Assembly (NCBI GenBank): GCA_044220545.1
Contig: JBGAQX010000006.1
Location: 55,031-119,030 of the forward strand
Reading direction: 5' to 3'
Length of the DNA stretch: 64,000 bases
Source of the DNA: Fen-999 sp044220545
GTDB taxonomy: Bacteria; Pseudomonadota; Gammaproteobacteria; Burkholderiales; Rhodocyclaceae
Each line of letters starts with the position of its first letter. The stretch's first letter is position 1. Shown here piece by piece: positions 28,625 through 37,973 of this stretch. The position numbers and the translations under genes are program-made. The notes under the pieces were generated by a model. It saw only the letters and a program-made list of their open reading frames with translations, ran no database searches and had not been told where the DNA came from.

Positions 28625-31447
28625 TCAACCTTGAATCAGGCCAGGAAGCCTTGCGAAGTCTTCCGGCGCGACCGGCTTGCTGTAGAAGTAGCCCTGCAAC
28701 TCTTCGCAGCCCATGGAGCGCAGTACTGCGGCTTGCGTCTCCGTTTCTATCCCTTCCGCGACCAGGTTGAGGCGCAGCGAGCGCGCCAGGGCGACGATCG
28801 CCCGAGCTATCGCCATGGCGCTGTCGTCGATGTCCAGCGCGCAGACGAACGAGCGGTCGATTTTCATCACGTCGATGGGCAACTGGCGCAACGTGGCCAT
28901 GGACGAATAGCCGGTGCCGAAATCATCCAGGGCAATCGTGATGCCCGAGGCGCGCAGTTCGGCGAGTTGCGCGCAGGCCTTGCTCGCATCGCCGACCAGC
29001 AGGCTTTCCGTGACTTCGAGCTCCAGAGCTCTGGCGGGCAGGGCGTGCCGTTCCAGCACGGCGCGAACCTGCCCGGGCAGGTCGCCCGACTCGAGCTGAT
29101 GTGGCGAGACGTTGACCGCGATGCGTTCAAGTTCCACGCCGTCTTTGCGCCAGGCGGCGATCTGCCCGCAGGCGGCGTCGAGAATCCAGCGGCCGATTTC
29201 GTCGATCAGACCGGATGATTCGGCCAAGGCTATGAAGGCTTCCGGGACAACCAGACCACGCGTCGGATGCCGCCAGCGGATCAGGGCTTCGGCCGAGGTG
29301 ATTCGGCCGTCTTCCGGCCGCACGCGCGGCTGGTAGTACGCGACGAACTCGGATCGCTCGACAGCCAGGCGCAGGTCGGCCAGCAGTCGCACCCGCTCGA
29401 GAGCCGCCTCGTCGAGTGCCGTACTGAACAGCACATACTGGCCTCGTCCGGCCGCCTTGGCCGCATAAAGGGCAATGTCGGCGCGGCGCATGAGTTCTTC
29501 GCGGGTCTGGCCGTGCTCCGGGCCGAGCGCGATGCCGACGCTGGCGCCGAGCAGGTATTCGCCACCGCGCAATGCAAATGGCCGGCCCAGTTCCTCGACG
29601 GCTTCGGCGGCGATGGCGCACGCCCGCGCCTGGTCGGCATTGGGCAGGACGAGCGCGAACTCGTCGCCGCCCTGTCGGGCGACGATGGCGTCGGCCGGGG
29701 CGCGGGCGAGCAGCCGGGCGCTGGCCAGGCACAAGAGCTCGTCACCCGCTTCGTGGCCGCGAGTATCGTTTACGTCCTTGAAGTGATCCAGGTCGAGAAA
29801 GAGCACCGCCACTGTCGCCGACCGGTCGGCCAGCAGCGCCTCGAGTTGCCCATGCAGGCCATAACGGTTGGTCAGACCGGTGAGGCTGTCGTGCACGGCG
29901 CGATAGACCAGTTCCTGCTCGCGTGCCCGGGCGGCGAAGGCGACGGTCAGGCGGTCGCGCAGCTCACGGGCGGGCTGTAGCTGGTCCGGTCCGCTGGCTT
30001 CCCTGGCCAGGCTGATGGCGATGGTCGCCTGCGTCTGGTCCCGCTGACGCAGCGGCAGCAGGACCAAGCGGCCCGTGGCCGGCGTGTGCCCGGTCTCCAG
30101 CCACGGCGCATTTGCCAATTCGCTCTGGTCGCGCTCCTTCGCAGTCGAGTGTTGTTCGTCGCGCACCAGTTGCCGGAACGCTTCCGCCTGCCCGGGTGCC
30201 AGCTCGATACGCTGGGTCACCGCCCGTGGTGCCGTGCCGATGTCGTCGTGCAGCCGGCTCCGCAGCAGTCCCATCTCGCCATCCCGCCAGGAAACGGTGG
30301 CGCGGCCGCCGGGATACAGCGCCGCCAACTGCTGGAGCACCCGTTCGGCCAATCGTTCGATCGGCGCGCCGGCCAGGATGTCCTGGTCGATGGCGGCCAG
30401 ACCTTCCAGCGCGTCGAACTGGGCCTCGATATGCGTGGCCATGTCGTTGAACGCGCCGGCAAGCGTGCCGAGCTCGTCGTCGCTGCCGATGGCGACACGG
30501 GTGCCTTTGGCGCCGGCCGCAAGTTTCCGGGTGCCCTCGGTCAGTTGCAGCAAGGGCGTTAGCGTGCGCCGGATCTGCCACTGGCTCAGAAAGGCGATCG
30601 CCAGCAAGGTACCCAGCGCGACCAGGCCCAGCCAGACGGTCAGCCTGCCCCCTTGCCAAAGCACCTGGGGGCGGGGTGCTTGCTGGATGAATTCCCAGTC
30701 GCCGGCACTGAACTCGCCGCCGAGAAAAAGCCGCGACCGGGACTCGACCAGGTCCTCGCGGGGCGCTTTGGCAACGCCGTCTTCTCCGGCGGGCTGAAAG
30801 TCGCCGCCCGCGTGCCGGGTCAGGGTGCGGCCTTTGGCATCCAGGACTTGCCAGGCACTGTCGTCGTTGGCGTCGGCGACCGGGGCCCAGATGTACTCGG
30901 GATTGAGTTCGGCGATCCAGAGCGGCACGCCGAGGGCACGGGCGCCCATCAGCAGGCGCGGCTGCCGGTCGGCCTGGACCTTGATCCGCAACTGTATTTC
31001 CAAGGCCTCGCCAGCGGTGCCCGGTTGAACCTTTGCCTCGGATGTGCCGGAGTCGCCGTCGCGCCAGGCGCCGGCATAGTCATCGGTGGCGCTGGTGGAC
31101 CAGGCTGTTCGGCCATTGGGGCTCAAATGGGCGATGCCGCGAAACACGAGTCCCAGACCAGGAAGCCGGTGCGTGGGGCCCCTCGTTTCCGTCGCCTGCG
31201 TCGATGCGGCCATGGCCGCCAGCAGCGTCTTGCCGGCCATGAGCCGGTCGAACACCTGGCGGCTGGTTTGCCGCGTCGTTTGCGCGCGGCTGCGCAGACT
31301 CAGGCTTTCGGCGATCTGCGTCACCGCCGAGGTGGAGAGCCAGTCGGACAAGGCAAGCGGCACCAGTGCCGCGACGACGAAGAGCGCAAACAGGCGGCGC
31401 GCCAGCCGGCTGCCCAGGAAAACGTGATGCGGTGGTGAAGACGACAT
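28625..31447 (-). CDS. Membrane GGDEF-EAL protein (c-di-GMP cyclase/phosphodiesterase)
   Basis: 940 residues. N-terminal helix (about 18-38), periplasmic sensing region, second helix (about 262-285) and HAMP, then a GAF-like stretch, a GGDEF domain with intact GGDEF and upstream DxDHFK, and an EAL domain with SAEALIRW, DDFGTGYSS and VAEGIET. Both catalytic cores look intact, so net activity cannot be told from sequence. It begins 8 bp after the pseudopilin stop, so the two form an operon, suggesting surface or pilus control by c-di-GMP. Confidence 0.92.
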   Translation of the reverse strand: MSSSPPHHVFLGSRLARRLFALFVVAALVPLALSDWLSTSAVTQIAESLSLRSRAQTTRQTSRQVFDRLMAGKTLLAAMAASTQATETRGPTHRLPGLGLVFRGIAHLSPNGRTAWSTSATDDYAGAWRDGDSGTSEAKVQPGTAGEALEIQLRIKVQADRQPRLLMGARALGVPLWIAELNPEYIWAPVADANDDSAWQVLDAKGRTLTRHAGGDFQPAGEDGVAKAPREDLVESRSRLFLGGEFSAGDWEFIQQAPRPQVLWQGGRLTVWLGLVALGTLLAIAFLSQWQIRRTLTPLLQLTEGTRKLAAGAKGTRVAIGSDDELGTLAGAFNDMATHIEAQFDALEGLAAIDQDILAGAPIERLAERVLQQLAALYPGGRATVSWRDGEMGLLRSRLHDDIGTAPRAVTQRIELAPGQAEAFRQLVRDEQHSTAKERDQSELANAPWLETGHTPATGRLVLLPLRQRDQTQATIAISLAREASGPDQLQPARELRDRLTVAFAARAREQELVYRAVHDSLTGLTNRYGLHGQLEALLADRSATVAVLFLDLDHFKDVNDTRGHEAGDELLCLASARLLARAPADAIVARQGGDEFALVLPNADQARACAIAAEAVEELGRPFALRGGEYLLGASVGIALGPEHGQTREELMRRADIALYAAKAAGRGQYVLFSTALDEAALERVRLLADLRLAVERSEFVAYYQPRVRPEDGRITSAEALIRWRHPTRGLVVPEAFIALAESSGLIDEIGRWILDAACGQIAAWRKDGVELERIAVNVSPHQLESGDLPGQVRAVLERHALPARALELEVTESLLVGDASKACAQLAELRASGITIALDDFGTGYSSMATLRQLPIDVMKIDRSFVCALDIDDSAMAIARAIVALARSLRLNLVAEGIETETQAAVLRSMGCEELQGYFYSKPVAPEDFARLPGLIQG

Positions 31448-31455
31448 TGGCGGGT

Positions 31456-31911
31456 CTAGAAGTCGGCCGCCACTCCAAGGAAGGCGCCGTCGCTGGCCCG
31501 GATCAGGTCGTCCAGGCTGTCCTTCTGGCTGATCTGCATCTTGGTCTTGCCGTCGGGGCCGACGCTGTACAGATCGAAGTCGGTGTTGAGCGGATTGAGG
31601 GCGTGGTCCTTGCGCGCTCCGCCTTTGCCGTTGGCCTCGACGTTGTAATAGACGTAAGGCCGGCCCCAGGGGTCGATCATGCCGGCCAGTTGGACGTCGG
31701 CGAGCGTCGCCGGATAGGCGCGGGCATCCTGCCAGTACGTCTTGATCGCCGCCGCCATGACCGCGATCTGTTGCACGGCTTCGACCGAGCGTGCCTTGTC
31801 GCGATAGTTGTTGTAGGCCGGCAACGCCACTGCGGCCAGAATGGCGATCAGGCCGATGACCATCATCATCTCGATCACCGTGAAACCGCGAACCGGTTTC
31901 TTGCGCTTCAA
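31456..31911 (-). CDS. Type II/IV pseudopilin (GspG-like)
   Basis: 151-residue prepilin. After a short basic leader, the peptidase site G9|FTVIE with Glu at +5 precedes a 20-residue hydrophobic helix (MMMVIGLIAILAAVALPAY), then a NNYRDKARS helix and a small globular head with DPWGRPYVYY, typical of GspG major pseudopilins. No other secretion genes are nearby. It is the first gene of an operon with the GGDEF-EAL protein. Confidence 0.88.
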   Translation of the reverse strand: MKRKKPVRGFTVIEMMMVIGLIAILAAVALPAYNNYRDKARSVEAVQQIAVMAAAIKTYWQDARAYPATLADVQLAGMIDPWGRPYVYYNVEANGKGGARKDHALNPLNTDFDLYSVGPDGKTKMQISQKDSLDDLIRASDGAFLGVAADF

Positions 31912-32089
31912 GGGTTTGCTCCCTCGCTATGGCCTGCGATTGGAATTGGCTATGGGCTGATCTGGATTATAGCGGCGCGCCTCCGGAAAACTTGACCCTG
32001 ACCATGAGTGGGTCCGCTTGGCGCCCTATTGATTGCCGTATCCTGAGCACCGGATTGAACTGGTCGGACATAGTCGCCTCTTACCCTCC

Positions 32090-32743
32090 ATGCTCGAACT
32101 CGATGGTCTCTCCCGCCACTTCAACGGCCGCGCCGTGCTGCGCAACGTGTCGCTGCGCCTGCGCGCCGGCGAGTATGTGGCGATCGTCGGCGAGTCGGGC
32201 GTCGGCAAGTCCACCCTCCTCAATCTGATCGCCGGGCTGGACCGGCCCGACGGCGGGCGCCTGGCACTCGATGGCGACGACTATGCCGCGCTCGACGAGG
32301 ATGCGCTGACCCGTTTGCGCCGGGACAAGCTGGGCTTCGTCTTCCAGGCCTTCCACGTGCTGCCGCATCTCACCGTGCGCCAGAATGTGGCGCTGCCGCT
32401 CTGGCTGCAAGGGGCGGAGGGTGCCGCCGCCGACGGGCCGGCGCAGCAACTGCTTGATGCCGTTGGCCTGGGCAACCGCGCCGAGAACTGGCCACGCGAG
32501 CTTTCCGGTGGCGAGATCCAGCGGGTGGCCATTGCTCGTGCCCTGGTGCATCGGCCGCGCCTGGTGCTGGCCGACGAACCCACCGGCAACCTGGACCCGG
32601 CCAATGGCGCGAAGGTGCTGGCCCTGCTGGCCGAGCGTATCCACTCCGCCGGCGCCATTGGCATCCTCGTCACCCATTCGCGGGAAGCGGCGGCCACCGC
32701 GGATCGGATCCTGCGGCTCACCGCCGCCGGCTTGCAGGAATGA
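32090..32743 (+). CDS. ABC transporter ATPase (LolD/MacB type)
   Basis: 217 residues. Walker A GESGVGKST (about 36-44), signature LSGGEIQRVAIARAL, Walker B LVLADEPTGNLD and switch His in VTHSREA. It is the nucleotide-binding subunit for the following FtsX-type permease, whose start overlaps its stop. The chosen start, 32090, precedes the LELDGLSRHF strand; the upstream extension was rejected. Together with the next two genes it resembles the att ABC export cluster. Confidence 0.92.
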   Translation: MLELDGLSRHFNGRAVLRNVSLRLRAGEYVAIVGESGVGKSTLLNLIAGLDRPDGGRLALDGDDYAALDEDALTRLRRDKLGFVFQAFHVLPHLTVRQNVALPLWLQGAEGAAADGPAQQLLDAVGLGNRAENWPRELSGGEIQRVAIARALVHRPRLVLADEPTGNLDPANGAKVLALLAERIHSAGAIGILVTHSREAAATADRILRLTAAGLQE

Positions 32744-35232
32744 GGCTGGCACCGGTCTTTCTCGGTTCGCTCGGCCGGCGGCGGGCGGCGACGCTGTTTT
32801 CGCTGGTTGCCATCGTCCTGGGCGTCGCGCTCGGCATGGCGGTGCAGGCCGTCCATGAGGCGGCCCTCAGCGAGTTCGGCCGTGGCCTGCGCGCCATCGC
32901 CGGCGAGGCGGATCTGCGGGTGGCCGGGCCGAGCGGCGGGTTCGACGAGAATCTCTACGCCGTGCTCGCCGCTCGTCCCGAAGTGCTGGCGGCGAGCCCG
33001 GTGGTGGAATTGGCGGTGAAGGTGGCCGGTGGCGAGGAGACCCTTCCCGTGCTCGGGGTCGATGTCTTCGCCCTGGCCCGGGTGACGCCGCTGCTGTTGC
33101 CCCGGCCCGTGGATGGCGCCGATCGTTTCGCCGCCCTGGCCGGCGATGGCTTGTTCCTCAGCGGCGCGGCGCGGACGTCGCTCGGCATCGAACCCGGCGC
33201 CGTGCTTCGGCTTCAGGCGGGCACCGATACGCCGAGCCTGCGCGTACTCGGCGACCTGCCCGGCGTTGGCGAGGACCGCCGTCTGGCGGTGATGGACATC
33301 GCCGCCGCGCAGGATCGCTTTGCCATGCTCGGCCGGCTGACGCGTATCGACCTGCGCCTCGTCGAGGGCATGGCGCCGGAAGCCGTTCGCGCAACGCTCC
33401 AGGCCATCCTGCCCGCCGGGGTTCTGATCGAGGCGCCGGAGGCCGCCGCCGACCAGGCCGCCAACCTGTCGCGCGCCTACCGGGTGAACCTGACCATGCT
33501 CGCGGCCATGGCCCTGCTGACCGGGGGGTTCCTGGTCTTTTCGGCGCAGGCCCTGTCGGTGGTGCGACGGCGCACCGAGTTCGCTTTCCTGCGCGCCATC
33601 GGCCTCGCCCGGCGCAGTCTGTTCGGCTGGCTGGTGGCCGAGGGCGCCGTGGTCGGGCTGGCCGGGGGCGTCATCGGCGCGGCGCTCGGCCATGGGCTGG
33701 CCTGGAGCGCGCTGGCCCTGCTGGGCGGCGACCTGGGGGCGGGCTACTTCGCCGGGCTCAAACCGCAACTGCAATTCCAGCCCATGGCGATGGCGGTCTA
33801 TGTCCTGCTGGGCGTCCTGGCCGGCATCGCCGGCGCCTGGTTGCCCGCTCGGGAAGCCGCCACGGTCTCTCCGGCGCGGGCATTGAAGGCCGGCGACGAC
33901 GCCACCCTGCTCGGCGGGCGCGGCCACCCGGCGCTTGGCGTGGCGCTGCTGCTGGCCAGCCTGGCGGCCTGCTGGATTCCGCCCTGGGACGGCCTGCCGC
34001 TGGGGGGCTATCTGGCCGTCGCCTGCCTGCTGGCGGGCGCCGTGCTGCTGCTGCCGGCCGTGGCCAGTGCTCTGGCCTGGCTGCTGCCGGAGCGCGGCCC
34101 GGTACCGACTCGCCTGGCCGTGGCCCAGTTGGGCGCGGCGCCCGGGCATGCGGTCGTCGCGGCGGCAGGTGTGCTGACCAGTGTCGCCCTGGCGGCGGCG
34201 ATGGCGATCATGGTCGCTTCCTTTCGCGATTCGGTGGACCAATGGCTGAGCCAGATCCTTTCGGCCGATTTGTATGTGCGCGCCGGTCATGGCCAGACCC
34301 ACGCCTATCTGGATGAGGCGCTGCAAGCCCGGATCGCGGCGGTGCCCGGAGTCGGCGAGGTGCGTTTTACGCGCCACGAAAGTCTGCGCCTCGCCGCCGG
34401 GCAGGCGCCGGTGGCGGTGCTGGCCCGTCCGGTGTCGGCCGACGGTGGCGAACTACCCCTGGTGGGCGCGGCTCAGCCGGGCGGCCCCGAGCCGGCGATC
34501 TGGATTTCCGAGGCCATGCGGGATCTCCACGGCTGGCGGCCCGGCCAGCGCGTCGAGCTGCCCTTTGCCGGACGTTCCGCGGCGTTGCGTGTCGCGGGCG
34601 TCTGGCGGGACTACGCGCGGCAAGGCGGCGCGGTGATGATCGATCTGGCCGACTACCGTCGCCTGACCGGTGATCGACGGGTCAACGACGCCGCCATCCA
34701 GCTCGCCCCCGACGCCACAGCGAACGCGGTGGCGGACGCCCTCGTCGCCATGGCCGGCAAGGGGGTGCTGGAAGTCGCTCGGCCGGCCGAGATCCGCGCC
34801 ATCAGCCTGGGCATCTTCGACCGGACCTTTGCCGTCACCTACCTCCTGGAGGCGGTCGCGGTGGCGATCGGACTGGCCGGCGTGGCGGCCAGCTTCGCGG
34901 CACTGGCGGCGGCACGCCGCCGCGAGTTCGGCATGCTGCGTCATCTCGGCCTGACCCGGCGCCAGATCGGCTGGATGCTCGCCCAGGAAGGGGCGCTGGC
35001 CGCCGGCGTCGGGGTGCTGGGAGGGCTGCTGACGGGGGGCGCCATCGGCCTCGTGCTGATCGAGGTGGTCAATCGGCAGAGCTTCCACTGGAGCATGGAT
35101 CTGCATGTTCCGTGGCGTTCGCTGGTCTTGTTCGCGCTTGGTCTGGTGCTGCTGGCCGCCCTGGCGGCGGTGCTCGCCGGGCGTCAGGCCATGCGCCAGG
35201 ACGCGGTGCTGGCGGTCAGGGAGGACTGGTGA
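32740..35232 (+). CDS. FtsX-type ABC permease
   Basis: 830-residue inner-membrane permease of the lipoprotein-release/MacB superfamily. An N-terminal helix (about 12-30), a long extracytoplasmic region, a central run of helices (about 245-400), a second extracytoplasmic domain and a C-terminal run (about 690-825) give the duplicated FtsX layout. It overlaps the ATPase stop by ATGA and the hydrolase-like gene by GTGA. The cargo is probably a lipid or lipoprotein, not determined. Confidence 0.88.
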   Translation: MRLAPVFLGSLGRRRAATLFSLVAIVLGVALGMAVQAVHEAALSEFGRGLRAIAGEADLRVAGPSGGFDENLYAVLAARPEVLAASPVVELAVKVAGGEETLPVLGVDVFALARVTPLLLPRPVDGADRFAALAGDGLFLSGAARTSLGIEPGAVLRLQAGTDTPSLRVLGDLPGVGEDRRLAVMDIAAAQDRFAMLGRLTRIDLRLVEGMAPEAVRATLQAILPAGVLIEAPEAAADQAANLSRAYRVNLTMLAAMALLTGGFLVFSAQALSVVRRRTEFAFLRAIGLARRSLFGWLVAEGAVVGLAGGVIGAALGHGLAWSALALLGGDLGAGYFAGLKPQLQFQPMAMAVYVLLGVLAGIAGAWLPAREAATVSPARALKAGDDATLLGGRGHPALGVALLLASLAACWIPPWDGLPLGGYLAVACLLAGAVLLLPAVASALAWLLPERGPVPTRLAVAQLGAAPGHAVVAAAGVLTSVALAAAMAIMVASFRDSVDQWLSQILSADLYVRAGHGQTHAYLDEALQARIAAVPGVGEVRFTRHESLRLAAGQAPVAVLARPVSADGGELPLVGAAQPGGPEPAIWISEAMRDLHGWRPGQRVELPFAGRSAALRVAGVWRDYARQGGAVMIDLADYRRLTGDRRVNDAAIQLAPDATANAVADALVAMAGKGVLEVARPAEIRAISLGIFDRTFAVTYLLEAVAVAIGLAGVAASFAALAAARRREFGMLRHLGLTRRQIGWMLAQEGALAAGVGVLGGLLTGGAIGLVLIEVVNRQSFHWSMDLHVPWRSLVLFALGLVLLAALAAVLAGRQAMRQDAVLAVREDW

Positions 35233-36308
35233 ACGGCCGGCGCGCCTTTCTCCTTGCCCTGGCCAGCCTGCCGGCCTGGCGGGTGGGGTCGGCGGAGGCG
35301 GTGGCGTTTGCGCTGGTGTTGCCCGGCGGGCGACTGAGCTTTCCCCGCGATCACGGCGCGCATCCCGACTTTCGCACCGAGTGGTGGTACGCGACCGGCT
35401 GGTTGGCCCTGCCTGACGGTAATCCGCTGGGTTTCCAGACCACCTTCTTCCGGGTTCGCACCGGTGTCGGCGAAGACAGCCGGAGCGCCTTCGCCCCGCG
35501 CCAGTTGATGCTCGCCCACGCGGCCATCGCCGATCCGCGCCTTGGCCGCCTGCGCCACGACCAGCGCGCCGCCCGGGTGGGTTTCGGCCGCGCCGGCTAC
35601 CAGACCGGACAGACAGCGGCCTGGATTGGCGACTGGCGTTTCGAACAGCTCGACGGCGGCTACCGGGCTCAGGTGAGGAGCGGGGATTTCGCCTATGCGC
35701 TGGTCCTGGCGCCGGATGGTGCGCCGATGCTCAACGGTGTCGCCGGATTCAGCGCCAAGGTGGCGGACCAGCGCCATGCCAGCTACTACTACAGCCGGCC
35801 GCAATTGCGCGTGACCGGTACGGTGACACTGGATGGCCGCCAGCAAGCCGTCACCGGCCAAGCCTGGCTGGACCACGAATGGTCGAGCGAACTGCTGCCC
35901 GAGGGCGCGCAAGGCTGGGACTGGATCGGCATCAATCTCGACGATGGCGCCGCGCTGATGGCCTTTCGTCTGCGCAACGACGAGGGCCGGCCGCTCGGTG
36001 CCGCCGCCACTTTCCGGCCGGCGGGCGGCACCGCCGTTGCCTTGTCACCGGATGCCATCGCCTTTGAACCGCTGCGCCAGTGGCGCTCGGCGCGTACCGG
36101 CATCGACTATCCGGTCGAATGGCGCGTGCGTATCGGGTCGCGTCGATTCGAAGTCCGCCCGCTCATCGACGACCAGGAGCTGGACAGCCGCCGCTCCACG
36201 GGTGCCGTCTATTGGGAGGGCGCGGTGCGGGCGACGGAGGAAGGCCGGGAGATCGGTCGCGGCTATCTGGAGATGACCGGCTACGGGGAGCGGATCAGGG
36301 TCGGCTGA
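35229..36308 (+). CDS. AttH/CrtC-like lipocalin-type secreted protein
   Basis: 359 residues with a Tat-like signal (NGRRAFLLALASLPAW) and a carotenoid 1,2-hydratase/AttH fold: HPDFRTEWWYATGWL near the N terminus, MLAHAAIAD, YYYSRPQLRVTGTV and DHEWSSELLPEGAQGWDWIGINL. Proteins of this type accompany ABC ATPase-permease pairs in Agrobacterium attachment clusters. GTG start inside the permease stop. The natural ligand is unknown; hydratase activity is not assumed. Confidence 0.85.
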   Translation: MNGRRAFLLALASLPAWRVGSAEAVAFALVLPGGRLSFPRDHGAHPDFRTEWWYATGWLALPDGNPLGFQTTFFRVRTGVGEDSRSAFAPRQLMLAHAAIADPRLGRLRHDQRAARVGFGRAGYQTGQTAAWIGDWRFEQLDGGYRAQVRSGDFAYALVLAPDGAPMLNGVAGFSAKVADQRHASYYYSRPQLRVTGTVTLDGRQQAVTGQAWLDHEWSSELLPEGAQGWDWIGINLDDGAALMAFRLRNDEGRPLGAAATFRPAGGTAVALSPDAIAFEPLRQWRSARTGIDYPVEWRVRIGSRRFEVRPLIDDQELDSRRSTGAVYWEGAVRATEEGREIGRGYLEMTGYGERIRVG

Positions 36309-36371
36309 GCGAGCAGGGAAACGATTCGTCGGATGAAGAATAGTCTGGAAAGCAGATTTGACAAGAAAAAA

Positions 36372-36389
36372 GGTATTACATACGATACC
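36372..36389. promoter_or_regulatory. Inverted repeat before the PIN module
   Basis: GGTAT (36372-36376) and ATACC (36385-36389) flank an eight-base centre, with an inner GTAT-TAC-ATAC. It lies 4 bp before the toxin start in an A/T-rich stretch, a usual place for toxin-antitoxin autoregulation. Confidence 0.45.
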
Positions 36390-36392
36390 AAA

Positions 36393-36809
36393 ATGAATCG
36401 AAACATTGTTCTCGACACCAACGTTCTGCTGACAGCGCTCAAGTCATCGCGAGGAACCTCTTACCGGGTGCTTTCCCTGATTGAGGCAAACCATTTCACC
36501 GTCCACGTTTCCACACCGCTGATTGCCGAATATGAATCGGTGCTCAAACGTGGTCACCTGACGTTGACGGAACAGCAAATCGACGATGTGATCGACTTCA
36601 TCTGTGTCCGCGCCGTCCATCACAAGATCTTCTATTTGTGGCGCCCCACTCTAAGAGACCCGGATGACGACTTCTTGTTGGAACTCGCTGTCAAAGCCGA
36701 GGCCATGATCGTCACCTGGAATGTGACTGACTTCAAGCGCGCCAATACCTTCGGTATCACGGTCATGACCCCGCGCGATTTCCTGCATTGCCTGGAGAAT
36801 CCAACATGA
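36393..36809 (+). CDS. PIN-domain putative toxin
   Basis: 138 residues, PIN fold (RNIVLDTNVLL at the N terminus, PLIAEYESVL, DPDDDFLLELAVKAEAMIVTWN), so the acidic metal-binding residues are in place. The start at 36393 was chosen since it places LDTNV at the usual position. The stop overlaps the antitoxin start (ATGA). Toxin-first order is the reverse of most such modules. Lower GC than neighbours suggests acquisition. Confidence 0.82.
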   Translation: MNRNIVLDTNVLLTALKSSRGTSYRVLSLIEANHFTVHVSTPLIAEYESVLKRGHLTLTEQQIDDVIDFICVRAVHHKIFYLWRPTLRDPDDDFLLELAVKAEAMIVTWNVTDFKRANTFGITVMTPRDFLHCLENPT

Positions 36810-37042
36810 GCACTATCAGCGTTCGTCTGCCCGACTCTCTGCACAAGATGGCAAAAACCATCGCCAGCGAAGATCACATCTCGATGAACCAGTTCATCGC
36901 TTCAGCGGTGGCCGAGAAGATTTCGGCGCTGACCACGGAGAGCTACCTAAAGGATCGGGCTGAACGGGCTTCGGAAGACAAATTCCGTGCGGCATTGGCC
37001 GCCGTGCCCGATACCGTCGCCGAGGATTTCGACCGCCTTTGA
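36806..37042 (+). CDS. Ribbon-helix-helix antitoxin
   Basis: 78 residues. N-terminal RHH strand and helices (STISVRLPDSLHKMAKTIASEDHISMNQFIASAVAEKI region), then a charged C-terminal tail likely used to bind the toxin. It overlaps the PIN gene by ATGA. HicB-like/CopG-type DNA binding predicted; the nearby inverted repeat is a candidate operator. Confidence 0.8.
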   Translation: MSTISVRLPDSLHKMAKTIASEDHISMNQFIASAVAEKISALTTESYLKDRAERASEDKFRAALAAVPDTVAEDFDRL

Positions 37043-37073
37043 AATTGACCATTGACCGGCCGCGGCGAACCCA

Positions 37074-37661
37074 TCAGGGGCGGCTGATGGCAGCCAATTC
37101 CTCGGCCGTGTTGATGTTGCCGAATGCCGCGTCGTCCGGAAAGTCGACCGTCGCCAGCCGCAGTTGCCCGAACCAGGCCTGCATCCGGCGGCCACCGGCG
37201 TCGAGATAGGCGGCGAGATCCGCCAGGACTTCGCGGCGCATCAGGGCGACGGCCGGCTGAAGACCGTCGCCGGTTCGCGGCACGGCCAACTGGCTATTGG
37301 CGCGGTGCAGGGCCTCGTGCAGCCTCGCCACCAGGTCGAGCGGCAGGAAGGGTGAGTCACAGGGTGCGCTGACCAGCAGCGGCGTGGCACAGACGGCGAG
37401 CCCCGCATGCAGGCCCGCCAGCGGGCCGACAAAGCCGTCGATGCGGTCGGCGAGTACCGGGTAGCCGTAAGTGCCATAGGCTTCCGGGTTGCGATTGGCG
37501 TTGATGAGCACGGTGCCGACCTGGGGTGCAAGGCGCTCGATGACATGCGCCGCCAGCGGCCTGCCGTCGAGCAGGGCCAGCCCCTTGTCGACGCCGCCCA
37601 TGCGGCGGCCGAGTCCGCCGGCGAGTATCAGGCCGGTCACATCGGAAAAGCAGCGGGGCAT
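37074..37661 (-). CDS. mobA: Molybdenum cofactor guanylyltransferase
   Basis: Attaches GMP to molybdopterin to make the MGD form used by nitrate reductases and similar enzymes. The 195-residue protein has the GTP site LAGGLGRRMGGVDKGL near the N terminus, NRNPEAY and APCDSPFLP. The ATG at 37661 gives the family N terminus; an upstream in-frame extension was rejected. It is divergent from the 37773 gene. MGD synthesis suits a denitrifying lifestyle. Confidence 0.93.
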   Translation of the reverse strand: MPRCFSDVTGLILAGGLGRRMGGVDKGLALLDGRPLAAHVIERLAPQVGTVLINANRNPEAYGTYGYPVLADRIDGFVGPLAGLHAGLAVCATPLLVSAPCDSPFLPLDLVARLHEALHRANSQLAVPRTGDGLQPAVALMRREVLADLAAYLDAGGRRMQAWFGQLRLATVDFPDDAAFGNINTAEELAAISRP

Positions 37662-37772
37662 GGCGATCCTTGGCGAGGTGAGCGAAGCTGGCTTTTGCCA
37701 CGATGCGGCGCGCTTGTCCAGCGCCGCTGTGCAGCATTTCGCCACGGGTTCGTCGGCGTAGAATCGAATGCC

Positions 37773-37973
37773 ATGAACAATCCCCGTCTCGTCGCGCAGC
37801 GCCTGGTCGCCTTGTTCCTGCTTGGCGGGTTGCTGTTCAACTTTCCCATTCTGGCGCTGTTCAACCGGGCCGGTGAAGTGTTCGGCATTCCCCTGCTTTA
37901 CGCCTACATCTTCGGCGTCTGGCTGGCGCTGATCGTCTTCATGGCGCTGGCCGCGGAACGGTACCGGCCCTGA
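37773..37973 (+). CDS. Small two-helix membrane protein preceding the SLC5-kinase fusion
   Basis: 66 residues with two hydrophobic segments (about 9-27 and 40-59). The stop overlaps the start of the symporter-kinase gene (TGATG), so the two are translated together. Small DUF3311/DUF4212-like proteins commonly precede SLC5-type symporters and this is inferred to be the equivalent; family assignment uncertain. Confidence 0.7.
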   Translation: MNNPRLVAQRLVALFLLGGLLFNFPILALFNRAGEVFGIPLLYAYIFGVWLALIVFMALAAERYRP

